From: Bactrocera neohumeralis
Lineage: Eukaryota > Arthropoda > Insecta > Diptera > Tephritidae
DNA length: 64,000 nt
NCBI RefSeq assembly: GCF_024586455.1
Contig: NC_065919.1
Span: forward strand, 34,882,839-34,946,838
Reading direction: 5' to 3'
Shown: positions 11,721-23,544 of the stretch, one piece after another
Position numbering within the stretch: position 1 is the first letter of the stretch
Layout of the letters: each line of letters opens with the position of its first letter
The notes under the pieces: model-generated
What the model saw: only the letters and a program-made list of their open reading frames with translations
Databases searched by the model: none
Told to the model about the DNA's origin: nothing
Made by a program: the position numbers and the translations under genes

Positions 11721-14400
11721 TGTGTTGGTCATTATGTGTGAAAGTAATGAACAAGTTTTCTAAATAATAATGTAGTTTAACACATAATAGGAATGAAATT
11801 CATCTAGACCTTTATTGATCTTGTGCTTTTAAAGTAAAATTAAATAATGTCTCCTACGCTACTTTTTTACACGTGAGGAAATTGCGCGCAGACGTTAACA
11901 GTGGTAAAAATAGAAAATGGTTAAAGCCATAGGACAGGCCAGTTCATAAATGAATTCAGATGCATTGCGATTTTAATACACACACATAGAATAGATCGGT
12001 GCTTAAAGTCTAAATATTCAACCCTCCATTTATATTATGTGATATTCTGCTAAATGATGCTGCAAATCTAAATTATTGACGCCGAAGTTGATAAGATTTC
12101 AAAAGCCAATCATTGAAGATGATGTGGGGTGTACGCAGAATGCATTTTGCAGCATAGTAATTTGTAGTGCCCAATTTGCAGCACCAAATCGAGAAGCATG
12201 TAGTTCTACCAGTAATTTGCGTAGATACCAAAATGAGGAAACTACAAAAAGCTTGAAGGCAAATTACAGGTATATACTCTCGTAACTGCTATAAACGCCA
12301 ATTGAGGCCATTGGGCAGAGTATAAACCGTTTAGGCATAAGTGCCACTTTGACACACCCAATGCCCCTTACTACTGCTCCCTATTACAATTACACATATG
12401 AAGAACTTGTCTTGCTTTAAATTCGTTCTGAAGATAAGCAATCAACCTTAAGCAAAAAATGTTTTTCAACTGCAATTTAAAGTGGTTATTTTAAACGGAT
12501 GTTTGCTTGTTGTGTAGAACAACTACTAATAATATGGACTTTAATTAAATAGAATTGACTAAAACTTCAGACAGAACTTGTAAAATATTACTTTTGCTTT
12601 CTTTTACCAAAAACACATCTTATTAAATACTAGCGATTGAATTTTTCTTTTAAGATCAACAGAGATGGTCCATATAAAACAAGAGGACTAATTCGAGAGA
12701 CTCACTAACCCATATCTATGACAACCAGTAAAACAGAAGTAACTATATTATTTAACGAATATTTTATCTTAGGGCGTAATCGGCCAACGGTTTGCGTCCA
12801 ACGGGAAAGGTTTCGATAGTTTTTTATAGCTACGTTGTTTGGTATAAGCAACTCTCGAATCGAACTAAGGTTACCTAATTAGACAAAATGATATTTCATG
12901 AAGATTTTTCTGAAATTTGAGCTTAAAAGTCTGTAGGTTACGAATTTGTATGAATTTAAATTAAAAAGTTTTCCCTCACGTACAGTTATTTTTGTCATTT
13001 TAGTAAATGGTGGTGGTTTGAACCTTAAACCTCTTGACTACTGCACAAAAAACTATACGTGTTATGAAATTTTTGCTATTTTACCAACCCAAAGCTTGCA
13101 AGGTACAGCCTCTAAATTACAACAGCCTAAGCCTCACAGTCACATAAAAACGAGTGCAATTTATTAAAAGATACGGGTCATCCATTTAGCACTAACTACA
13201 ATAAACATTTTATCATAGACCTCAAATGTTTAATAATAAAAAAATTTACTTTTTCTGTAATTTTTGGAAGTTTCTTTTATTTACATACTCCCAAATATAG
13301 TCCCCATCATGGTGTCCGTATACCGGCGTTGGTAAAATTCCAATACATTTTGATTGAAGCGTACCCCTTGTCCTCATGAAATCTTTCTTTTATATGTAAA
13401 TGAGGTTCATGGGGAAATTCGAAATGTGCCAATGGAATGGCTGGAAACCTGTTCCCAGTGTTTAGTAAAACAACTTTTAAACTTTGTGTTGTTGACTTGT
13501 GTAATCTAAGCTGATGAATCAGTTTGTACGACAGATATACGCCGATATCGCTAATTGCGACAAATGATTAGCTTATGTACGAGAAAAAGACGTGCGAGAA
13601 ATTTCAGATCAGACAGACGTACTGAGGAATTAACGAATATACAGATGGACTTAGCTAAATCGATATATATATATATTCTTTATAAAACCCTCCTTATTTC
13701 CCTTTGAGTCTTACAAACGTCGTGGAATACCTATGAAACCCTCATCAGAGCATAAAAACGTGAGCACGGAATTATGGTTCATTTGGAAGCAGGTATGACA
13801 ATTCAAGGGAGTGTATATTGTCTAGAATGTGATTATGTAACTATTGATATATTGAAATTATCTTACAATTTTCAATATTTTTAATTTAAAGAAAGCCGAT
13901 TTGTGGTTGTGAATTGTAAAGTGAAGTGTGAAGGTGGCTCATTCAACAATTAGCGATAATATATTTGGCACATACATTTTGCTTATTCTCATTACACATG
14001 TATTAAAAATAAAAAAAAAACTGCACCAATTATATTGTCCACAAATAGAAGCAAGGGAGGCCAAAATTTTATTGCTTTATAAGTGCTTCAACTTAATAGT
14101 GTTTATATGTCAATACCGAAACACTGGATGATGTTTAGATTATGACCCGTTAAGATTCCACAAAACCTATAAATTTTCAGTGAACCAACCATTCAGACGA
14201 CACAGGAGAAATTTTTTTTGTTTTTAATTTTCAAGTGATTGACAAATGAGTAACAAATACTAGCGCTTGTATACCGGCATGCCACCAGAAGCGCTCATCT
14301 CCAAAATAGCTTTTATTCTGCCATAAAATTGAGGTTATATCAGATTTTATGTTTATGGTACTTATGTACATTCTTTTGACTTCTAGCAATTCATAGCAAT
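11720..14400. other. Gene-free AT-rich stretch
   Basis: No domain, TIR pair or array recognised. Short scattered phrases resemble dispersed repeats (for example 13300-13460). Open frames are all under 80 codons and show no codon or motif support. Confidence 0.5.
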
Positions 14401-15990
14401 TACTTTTACGACATTTCCACTTAAGGCCAGCGTAAACGATTTAGAGCAAATAAATTCAACATTTACGACTATTTGGATGTAAATGGAGCTAGTATGGTAA
14501 ATGTTTAAACTATATAAATTCACCTATTACTTTAAATACACATCAAAATAAACATATTTCGTTTTGTAGTATATTCGAGAAAAATTTTAAAATCTCTTTT
14601 TTTACTTTTAAGGAAGATATAACTATTACCATTCACACTGATACAACTGAAATTTGTTTCAAAACCAAGTCAAAACCAATTTCTTGGAGTAAGATATTTC
14701 AACTAAACTTAACCCATATTTTCCTACTCTGCGTTAATTGATTCTAAAACATGACCGACTCTCGCCTAAACAATACCCATATTATTGATCACCGAAGTCT
14801 GTAATTTAGACTATATCTCACTCTCGACTGGTAAAAAAGGTAATAATTACTTTGGGTTATTCCAATTGTTGTAACGATTACCCTCAAATATCTAAATAAA
14901 ACTAGATAAAGGGATTTGATATTAATATTTTCCAATAGATAATTATTGTTAAGTTTTTCTGGAGATTTTTGTTCGACTGCTTTTCAATACAATTAAAAAT
15001 CAAACTTACTGTAAGAGCTTTAACATATTTAATTATAGTTAAAGAATTAAAATTTTTTGTTCATATATCCTTCGAGAACATTTAATCTGATTGAACGAAA
15101 ATATCGGCACCATATTTTCATGAACTTATAATTCATAAGGTCAATAATTCAAAAGATCAAAGTACAACAAACACTTCAAATGGCGCTACTAATTTACTGA
15201 TGATGCACTTATTTGTGTAAATAGATGATGATGTGTATTGTATACGTATTTGTTCTAAATGCCGAACTTCGAACACCACGTTGCGGCTGCTGGAAGCAAA
15301 CAAAATTATTAGCAAGCAACTGCAAAGGGAACTCAGCATAATAGTAAACATTACAGGTACATATATCCGCTTTCGTTTCGCATTATCGTTTTCCACATGA
15401 TCATGAAAATCAAAACATAACCTGTTCGAAAAACTCAGAATGAAAGAAGTGCACCAAAGTAGACAAAAGTTCAATTGCTGGATTTGATATAAAGTACTTG
15501 TGAATGAAGAGCATACAGTCATCCCAAGAATGATACTGGGATGGATTAGCAAAAGGGAGGCGCATGCTTTGTTATGCGCACTTTTACTGCTCACTTAAGT
15601 AGTAAAAGGTGATTTTTACGACGTCAGTCGCTGACGCCACCGGCAGCGGGCATTGAATCGTTTCATGGGTTGGCACGGGGCAACAAACTATGGAAAATCG
15701 CCCATGATTCATTTTAATGTGGTATGAGTCCTGCAGCAACACTTGCGATAACATTGAAGATGTTGGTGGTTGATTTTGAATGGTGGTCTAGCGCCTCCAA
15801 TGGTCCCGAAAGTGTTAAACGAGTTGTTAGACAGCGTTTTAAATTTACACGTCGTAAAAATTATCTGCAGCGACTTGTCGGTCTATTATAACCTTGCTTA
15901 TTGTTGCATTGCGGTTGCAACGTAGTAAACCTTGTATGGCTTATTTTTACGACCTATAAAATTCACATAAATTTACGGGCAAGCTAACTG
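14400..15990. other. Probable host intergenic DNA carrying a TTTTTACGAC motif cluster
   Basis: Base composition is more balanced from about 15150 and nothing here matches the repeats elsewhere in the window. An unsupported 145-codon open frame on the minus strand (15157-15594) has two hydrophobic stretches but no recognisable domain. Motif positions are given in the regulatory entry at 15613-15953. Confidence 0.4.
15613..15953. promoter_or_regulatory. Cluster of TTTTTACGAC (GTCGTAAAAA) motifs
   Basis: The same 10-mer occurs three times in 341 bp: 15613-15622 (+), 15851-15860 (-) and 15944-15953 (+). Shorter forms lie upstream at 14404-14412 (TTTTACGAC) and 14462-14469 (TTTACGAC). GTCGTAAA resembles the site preferred in vitro by posterior (Abd-B class) Hox homeodomains. 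Calling it a cis-regulatory module is inference; no gene is visible nearby. Confidence 0.3.
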
Positions 15991-16204
15991 ACTGAATGAA
16001 AGTGAAAGCTTTCTTAAAGACTTTTAATACACATTTTGAAAAATAAATCAACAGTTCAGAGCCATACTATGCAAGCTGAACGTGTTTGTAACAAATGTTG
16101 ATTTTCAAGCAAATTATTTCTTAATTTTAATTCTTAATATGACCTAGAATATTTGCATTTTATCATGATCAAGTTGTTTTTTTATTGTAAACTAATACTT
16201 GGGA

Positions 16205-16640
16205 ATTCAGTTCTTTTTATACTCTCGCAACATGTTTTGAGTATAACAGGTTTGTTCAGCTAACTGTTGTTTGCAACACTTAGAACTAATTCAGATATAA
16301 CTTTGAGAGTTATGTACATATATATAAAAAACAGGATGATGGGACAAGTTGAATTTCGAGTGAATGCCGTTCGTCCGTTAGTATAAGCGATAACTTGAGC
16401 AGAAATTGAGGTACCTTGATAGAACTATAAGAAAGTTGGCCGTTGCCAACCACGAAGTGAAAACTTATAAAGCTCTATACTTAATTAAGGAACAGATTTA
16501 TGTAAAATGTCAATTGGTAGAAGACGGCTGGCTGATGATTGTCTACGCAATATGTTCTCCTGAGATATTATTTAGGATCGTAAGAAATTTGGTTGCTGAA
16601 AATGGTCTCTTCATAATTCGTAGCAGGAGCTAACTGATTT
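16205..16640 (+). repeat. Dispersed repeat family R, copy b
   Basis: Begins with "tactctcgcaacatgttttgagtataa"-type sequence (interrupted) and continues with "gatgatgggacaagttgaa" and "gataacttgagcagaaattgag", matching the order seen at 28130-28260. Ends are unclear. Any open frame inside it, such as 16406-16633, is incidental. Confidence 0.65.
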
Positions 16641-16960
16641 TATTCACTAGTAAGTATAAAACTCCGGAGGCGCATCAACAATGGGAGACCTGCTCGCCCT
16701 GCTGAGAGAGTTAAGTTAAACCCAGCGACGAGAAAAGAGCAAGGAAGACATCGGTTGCCCTATATTGCTGCAGGGGAAGCATAGGTAAAAGCTAACCAAC
16801 ACACCATCACACCAAACGTAGTTCTTGGCTCTATGAAACCATAGTTACGTCCATAATATTTTAGAATTTTTGTTGGGTGGAAGGAGCTGGAAAATTTTTA
16901 ACTATCTACTCCGGTAGTTCCTTGAGTTCGTAGACGCCTTATCTCTAGCACTATTATTTT

Positions 16961-17200
16961 ATGATTAAACTGGTTTGGGTACCTGACCACAGCGCCATTT
17001 CAGAAAACTGTAAAGCTGATGAATTTGCTAGGACAGATACTTTAGTTTCAATAACTGCGGAGTAAGTAGGCTAGGAGCTCCGTTGGTTTCCTGTGGTTTT
17101 CTACTGGTCCTCAGACCAGCCTATGTGTAATCGAAAGGTCTTTTTGACCCAGGGTAAATCGTTAGGGGTCTAGGGAACCCTTCACCTCTGCAATGTCCAC
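16961..17200 (+). pseudogene. LINE RNase H domain fragment (I/LOA-type)
   Basis: The + strand reads MIKLVWVPDHSAISENCKADEFARTDTLVSI from 16961. This matches the C-terminal RNase H block W-V-P-(G)HS-x-I-x-x-N-x-x-AD-x-x-A found in I/LOA-type non-LTR retrotransposons. The catalytic Asp of the 'KADE' block remains. Downstream to about 17200 there are further scraps in other frames ('QGKSLGV', 'LHLCNVHLSVVIVVLTE'). No RT domain is recognisable upstream. It belongs to a different LINE lineage from the RTE-like copies, whose frames I see carry no RNase H. Confidence 0.6.
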
Positions 17201-17879
17201 CTTTCAGTGGTTATAGTGGTTCTAACCGAAACTGTCCGATTTGTACTCATGGGATAAGAATAACGGATACCAACTGCATCATGCTTCACACCCCTACATA
17301 GCGGCCATGCTTATTCATTGAATAAATCCGGCAAAACAATTAAATTTCAAAGCCGAAATGTTTTAGAAGTGCTCCTTAGAAGCCGGCGGCAAAAGTTATT
17401 GAACTTTCAAACAAATTTTATGCATAATATACTTTCCCTCATTCTTCACTGTCCTTGCAAAAATGGGCGCAATCGGACTATAACAAAACCTTAGTCCTAC
17501 ATAGCTTTCACTTCGTAGTATACAAATAAAGTGCCATAGAAAAATTTTAAATCTAAAAATCAGAGCTAAATGAAATTGGTTTAAACTTCTTTTCCCTAAT
17601 ATTATGATTTGTTATTATGTATATACTTGAAATTTTTCTGATAGAAGAAATTTACAATTTAGATGTGTTGATGTCACACACATCTCAATTAGTTATAATA
17701 ATTACTTTAATTTTTATATAAAAATCTCACACAAGAAGCAAAATTTGGTAATGAAACTAACTACCTTTAATAAGTCTATTGAAGTTAAAAAGATACCAAA
17801 TAGGATTGTAATCTGTTTATGGTTTCGGCGAAAAAATAATATCAAATTATTAACATTAAATAACGATTGTTTGTATCAC

Positions 17880-18115
17880 CTGGATGTACCATGGAGTTAG
17901 GTATTATTAGATATCTAAGGTACATATAATCCCGATGACGAGACGAGTTACAATCTGGGTAACTGTCGGTTCGTCTGTGCGAGCGACAACTTAAATAAAA
18001 ATTGAGATAAATTTGTACATTGATACATCATGTTTCTTGGCTCGATAATAAGTTTGGTATTGAAGATGAACTTAATAGGATCACTGCTACACCCTAACAG
18101 GATTTTGTGTCGAAA
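17880..18115 (+). repeat. Dispersed repeat family R, copy c
   Basis: Contains "cccgatgacgagacgagtt", "aaaaattgagata" and "catgtttcttggctcg", in the same order as the 5' half of the 28120 copy. Truncated after about 235 bp. Confidence 0.6.
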
Positions 18116-18211
18116 ACGTGTAAAGTGAAAATAACCACAAGAGATCAGAGTAGTAAGGTGCAGGGGCAGGAGCAGTGAGCTGAAAATTTAAAAAAGGTAT
18201 GTACATACATA

Positions 18212-18580
18212 CAGTGGACCAATACAGTTTACATACACCTAGTTCTATTAAATTACGACACGTTTATTTGTTATAAAATTAATAAATTTTGTGGCTTTTT
18301 TGTATCCATTTCAAAAGATGTATGTATATATAATACTAAATTGAGGATATCAAAATACTATTTTTTTACACAAATAAAAAAAGTTAATGCTAAAGTTTAA
18401 AATGGGCATAATTTATATCAAAAAAGTTTACGTACACTATGATTATTTATATAAATCAAAAGTAATTACAATAGTTTTAGCGGTTTTTGACTTACATTTT
18501 GTTGCTAATATTGTCCCTAGACGTCGACGTATGCTCCTTACTCGATTTCTGGTATTATTTCCAGATATTTTGACCCACTA
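18212..18580. mobile_element. Probable Tc1-like element remnant
   Basis: The left end CAGTGGACC follows a TA (18210-18211) and leads into "cagtttacatacacc". Such 'TTTACATACACC' ends are typical of Tc1-like transposons, and a related "gtttacgtacac" recurs at about 18427. The stretch 18500-18575 could be the start of a Tc1-type transposase on the minus strand but is too decayed to name. The right end is not located; the RTE fragment begins near 18590. Confidence 0.4.
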
Positions 18581-18589
18581 AGTCGATGA

Positions 18590-18872
18590 TTGAAGATGGA
18601 GTCATGTGTAGAAGTTCACGCAAGTGAGGAAAGTTCTCTGATCGCCATTCACTTGGGAGTGGCCAGAAACGATTCTTTTACATATGAGCCAAGCAGCTCA
18701 CGACTTCCAGTCTTTGACCAAGTATCCTCTGGGTAGCCTAAGAACATCCGTTTGAAGGCGAGCTAAAGTGAGAAGGCGAAACATCCTCTCCGCAGGGTTG
18801 TGCGCTGGGTTTGGGACCCGCCACGTAAAAAATCATACCAATGAAAATGAAATAGGTGCGTCAGAGACATTA
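18590..18872 (+). mobile_element. RTE-like LINE 5' end only (copy G)
   Basis: Matches 21986-22260 of copy C closely, starting at "ggagtcatgtgtagaagtt" and ending just after "gggacccgccacgtaaaaa". It therefore holds the leader and the start of the open frame but none of the endonuclease. RTE copies normally lose the 5' end, so a 3'-truncated copy is unusual. After 18872 the sequence changes to an unrelated repeat. Confidence 0.8.
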
Positions 18873-19385
18873 TATTCCACAGCGAGTATGGTAATTAAGG
18901 GCTCCATAGAAATCAGTGCAAAAATTTATGCGAAGAACTATCCTCCGAATATCAACCAAATCATTGTTTTAAATGACATTGTGAAAATGGACGAAATCGG
19001 ACTCCAACCACGCGTACTTTATATACATATGTACGTCATAATAATTATATAGTATAAATCAAACACCAACAAAGTTATCGGAATAAAACTTTTGACAAAT
19101 AGTGGACTTTGGTATGTTATATCAGTTTTAAAAATGGTCGAACTGGTATTACGCCTACGATTGACTTTTTTCCGAAAGTATCTGTCAATCTCTAATCTAA
19201 ATTATTGAAATTTAGAAAGGATATTTTCACGGACGCTAGATGTAATTTTAATGCGTCCTTGTGTCTAAATTTGTATAAAAACGTAGAATCGCCTTCTCGA
19301 GTATATTAACAGCCCCACCATGTTTAATATACTGATTTTCGACTTTCCAGCTGACCTTAAACAGTTTATCTTGATCATTATGTGA
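18873..19385. repeat. Unclassified dispersed repeat sequence
   Basis: Includes "tgaaaatggacgaaatcgg" and "ccgaaagtatctgtcaa", phrases of the R-family style, but in a different order from the longer R copies. I cannot set its ends. Confidence 0.4.
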
Positions 19386-19389
19386 TGTT

Positions 19390-19890
19390 CAGTGGCGTAG
19401 CTAGGGGGGGGCGAAGGGGGCCGTCGCCCCAGGCGCAACATCTTGGGGGCGGCAAAACGATTTTCGCTATTTTTTAATATTCAGAAAAAGACTTCAACAA
19501 TTTTTTTTACAAAATTTATTATAAAAGATAAAGAGTTGTACGCTCCAAATTTTCAAAAATGGTATTTAAAAACTCCAATTCGGGCAAAAATTCCTGCAAA
19601 TTGTGTCAAAGGTATACAAGATATAGGGCGGAAATGGGTTTTTTCTATGGCTTTTAAAAAGATGTCTTGTAAATTTACTATCAATTTCCTCAAAAACCGT
19701 ATTGTGAGAATTTTGGAACTTCAGAATTTGCGTGGCTTCTAGTTCCTAAATTTTATATACTTAATATCGAAGATATTTTGTAAAAATTCACTTTTGTTCG
19801 AACCACCTCATGAAACTTTTAGGTAGGTAGATAAAGGGGGGCGGCAGAACATCCTTAGCACCGGGCGCCCGAAGTTTTAGCTACTCCATG
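19390..19890. mobile_element. hAT-type non-autonomous DNA element, copy 2 (about 501 bp)
   Basis: Left end CAGTGGCGTAGCTAGG at 19390; the right end is degraded ("tagctactccatg" where copy 1 has "tagctacgccactg"). Flanks gtgatgtt (19382-19389) and gtgtgtt (after 19890) look like an 8-bp TSD with one base lost. The body matches copy 1 (8321-9034) but lacks about 200 bp of its interior (roughly 8490-8690). The shared 'TPIR-KIPANCVK' open frame runs through both copies but carries no transposase motif. Confidence 0.8.
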
Positions 19891-19894
19891 GTGT

Positions 19895-21490
19895 GTTGAT
19901 GAATTTATGTAGAGAAGCTTTCTAAAAATTATTTTGTGTGATGTTGAATATGAATGAAGTTGGTCTAGCTAGACCTTACTGTAAACATCACATCCGGCAT
20001 TTAATATGTATTATTAACTTAAACTTAACCCTTCCTCATATTGTTTAATATAAAATTTTCCTAAAACTTGCCCCTCTATTACTTGCTAATACAATTATCC
20101 CACTTGTATATACTAACGCACTTCTCTTTACCTATCCAAATTTAATTTTCGTTTATTTTCCATAAGTTCTTGCATATTAAGATTTAAATCTGTTTTTTAT
20201 AACTGTTTGTTTATTCTCATCCACATATACACTTAAAACGATTCATTATGTAGCTATCCACATATTTATATATTATATTAACTTATATACGGTTTACGTC
20301 CAAGTCGTCGAGATGAAAAATTCCTACTGATTGTTTTCAAAACAGTCGCATATGTTTGTAATATAATGCTTTTTCGACAAAATTTTTAAGACGAAACATA
20401 CATATACATCACAGAAAATCACAAACTACCGAAAGGGTCGCCGTAGATCAAATTCAAAGCAAAAAAGCCTAACACATAATATAAAGGCCACAACAGCGCA
20501 ACAAACGTATGCACAATGTTCAGTTATTTTTCACGCTATTTTTTGTGAAATTAATAAAAAAAGTAGCACTAAAATGCAGACTCCCATATTGACAAAGAGA
20601 AGATATAGGTATGTGGTCATGCCGTTGTTTGACAATACTAAAAAATTGGTTTGGTTTCTAACCTACTCAAGCAGAATTTAATTTCAAGGTCAAGTTATTT
20701 GTGCCTACGAGTAAATGTCCTATAGTCTGGCATCAGGTACCAAACACAAATCGCGGGACGGGACTGTCTCCCGCCACAGTTTAAAAAACACAAAAACCGA
20801 ATTTCTGATTCGTTTAAATAAGCAGAAACCGTGCTGCTACCTTTTTGGTTGCTATCGCAACTGTGAAACTGAAAGCTAATGAACAGCGAACATGCAAATC
20901 GTCGTGTACGATTAATGTAACTCTGGTATTGTCCTTATGAATCAGTCGCAAGGCATTAAAAAATAGAAGTTCATCATCAGGTGGTGTTACATGTATGTAT
21001 ATATTAGCAAAAAGATAAAGAAAAAACTCCAACCTTGTACTTGCGTCCTTGTTATCCTCAACTATTTTTTACTAATTTATACTTTTATGATTTATTCGGT
21101 TGACCTAATGGCTATTGACAAGGTGCAACATTTTTTTAAATACATTTGCATTGAACAACGCACAGCTGAGCTATATTTAGAATTGTGCGTTTTTCTAGTG
21201 TTTTTTTTTTGCATGCTGCTTTCACCTGTAATAAATAGATATTAGAAATCCAAGGTCTGTGAGATCAAGACTATTTAAAAAGTGGCCTTTAAATATTTTA
21301 AAATATGATCGTACATATATGTATAACTCATATTAAAGAGATTCTGGGAGTGTTAAAAATACCATCCAGCTGGATTATGAAGTTGCATGGACCATAAGGC
21401 AATATATGATGGAGTTTAAGCGGATGTGTCAACTATTTTTATAATGCGTCAATTGTACTAAAAAATATCCGACAAAATAAATATATATGT
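19895..21490. other. Gene-free stretch, possible host DNA
   Basis: AT-rich with a few balanced patches (20700-20950 has an inverted gcggga/tcccgc pair around "gactgt"). I see no domain in the short open frames (20814-21032, 20991-21245) and no repeat family recognisable from elsewhere in the window. Confidence 0.45.
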
Positions 21491-21495
21491 ATATA

Positions 21496-21912
21496 CAGTC
21501 AAACCTGGATAAGCGAGAGTTCAAGGGAGCTCAATCTCATTCCGCTTATAGAGGTTTCTCGCTAACCCGAGTGCGATAAAATAACAAAGTTATTTAGTTC
21601 CACGCCATAGAATAGGCACAATATTGACAAGAAAACAAGACAAAAACAATTGTAGGAATTTTCACGAAAGTTAAGAATGAGCCATAAAATAGCAGATGTT
21701 AAATTTTGTAGTTTGTTTTGTCATTTGTTACTGTATGTGTGTATCTTTTATGTATGTATGTATTCTTATTGTAACTATAGTTCCTTCTCTTATAGGGGAT
21801 TCTGTTTCTCGCTAAAAGAAGTTTTGGGAGCTTAAAATGACGGGTCCTGGCTTTCCCTCTCACTTATAGAGTTTTCTTACTAATCCAGTTCTCACTTACC
21901 CAGGTTTGACAG
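21496..21912. mobile_element. pogo/Tigger-like MITE (417 bp)
   Basis: Left end CAGTCAAACCTGGATAAGCG and right end (reverse) CTGTCAAACCTGGGTAAGTG form TIRs with a few mismatches and are flanked by TA on both sides (21494-21495, 21913-21914). Motifs such as "ctcgctaa" and "cttatagag" repeat just inside both ends. The CAGT- start, TA target and non-coding interior fit a pogo-type MITE. It is unrelated at its ends to the Tigger at 40175. Confidence 0.8.
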
Positions 21913-22234
21913 TATATGTATATATAAAATAATGCATCACAATTACTGGAATGTGATAATTAATGAGATATAGGATTTTTCCAAGGAGGACGGAGTCATG
22001 TTTAGAAGTTCACGCAAGTGAGGAAAGTTCTCTGATCGCCATTCATTTGGGAGTGGAAAGAAACGATTCTTTTACACATGGCTCAAGCAGCTCACAACTT
22101 CCGGTCTTTGACCAAGTATCCTCTGGGTAGCCTAAGAACATCCGTTCGGAGGCGAGCTAAAGTGAGAAGGCGAAATATCCCCCACATAGGGTTGTGCGCT
22201 GGGTTTGGGACCCGCCACGTAAAAAGCACCCCCA

Positions 22235-23281
22235 ATGAAAAGGAACAACAAGCCTCGGATGAGAGACCCCCCTATTGATGACGACCATGGCAAACGAAAT
22301 AAGGACTGCGATATCAAGGCATGCACCTGGAATGTCCGGACGCTTAACATCATGCAAGAAATGCGATGGACGGGACAAGGACAGAGACGAGAAGGTCCTT
22401 GTGACATTTACTACAGTGGCCATATAAAGGAGCGCAAGTTTGGTGTTGGATTCGTGGTGGGAGAGAGACTCCGTCGCCGAGTACTATCATTCACTCCGGT
22501 GAATGAACGTCTACCCACAATCCGCATCAAAGCGAGGTTCTTCAACATATCGCTGATTTGCGCCCACGCCCCGACGGAAGAGAAGGACGATGTGACCAAA
22601 GATGCCTTTTATGAGCGCTTGGAGCGCGCTTATGAGAGCTGCCCCTGCCACGATGTCAAAATCGTGCCTGGTGACTTTAACGCCAGCGTGGGCAAAGAAG
22701 GTATATTTGGCACTACGGTCGGTAAATTCAGCATCCACGACAAAACATCCTCCGGGGCCCGAAATATGGTTATCTGTGGTACTAGATTTCAGCACAAGAA
22801 GATACATCAAGCTACCTGGCTGTCTCTGGATCGAAAAGCCACCAACCAGATCGATCATGTTGTGATAGACGGAAGACACGTCTCCAGTGTTCTAGACGTG
22901 CGTACGGTCCGTGGTAATAACATCGACTCGGACCACTATCTTGTTGCAGCCAAGATTCGCACCCGCCTCTGTGCAGCAAAAAACGCACGTCAACAAACAC
23001 AAGGAAGGTTCGACGTCGAGAAGCTGCAATCACAACAGACAGCAGAACGATTTGATATTCGGCTCGCACTCCTGCACTCTGAGAGCACTCGTGAACAACT
23101 CGGTATAAGGAAACTGTGGGACGGCATTTCAAACTTCTTACGTACAGCTGCAACCGAAACCATTGGTTTTCGGAAAATGCAAAAGAACAGATGGTACAAC
23201 GAGGAGTGCCGTGTGGCAGCAGAGAGAAAACAGACTGCCTACCTCGCAACGTTACGATCGACCACAACACGTGCGGGATGA
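22235..23281 (+). pseudogene. RTE-like APE endonuclease domain (348-codon frame)
   Basis: The longest open frame in copy C. It encodes an apurinic/apyrimidinic-type endonuclease that would nick target DNA to prime reverse transcription. Visible active-site residues: N33 in ACTWNVRTLN, E42 in QEMRWTGQG, D147 and N149 in PGDFNAS, D207 in QIDHVV, D233 and H234 in SDHYLV. All are kept, but N33 and E42 are only 9 residues apart; the family normally has a longer helix and strand between them, so this is an internal deletion. The frame starts at an ATG at 22235 and stops at 23281 before the RT. Database hits to such proteins are often misnamed 'craniofacial development protein 2-like'. Confidence 0.85.
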
Positions 23282-23544
23282 GATAGATACCGAGAGTTGA
23301 AGAGGGAAGCGAGACGCACTTGCAGACAGAAAAAGAAAGAGGCCGAAATGCGTAAGTACGAAGAGCTTGATATGTTGGCCGACAGGGGTAATGCTCGAAA
23401 ATTCTAAGAAAAAATGCGGCGGCTTACAGAAGGTTTCAAAACCGTAGCATACTCTTGTAGAACCCCCGAAGGTGATCTAGTGTCCGATGCCCAGAGCATA
23501 CTTAAATTATGGAGGGACACTTCTCCTGCCTGCTGAATGGCAGT

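Noticed and set aside
15157..15594. 145-codon minus-strand frame with hydrophobic segments
   Set aside because: No domain, no homologous copy in the window, and AT-rich DNA makes Leu/Ile/Phe-rich frames by chance. Kept only as a note in the 14.4-16.0 kb entry.
22812..23270. 152-codon minus-strand frame opposite the RTE endonuclease
   Set aside because: Shadow of the coding strand. The + strand shows all endonuclease motifs.
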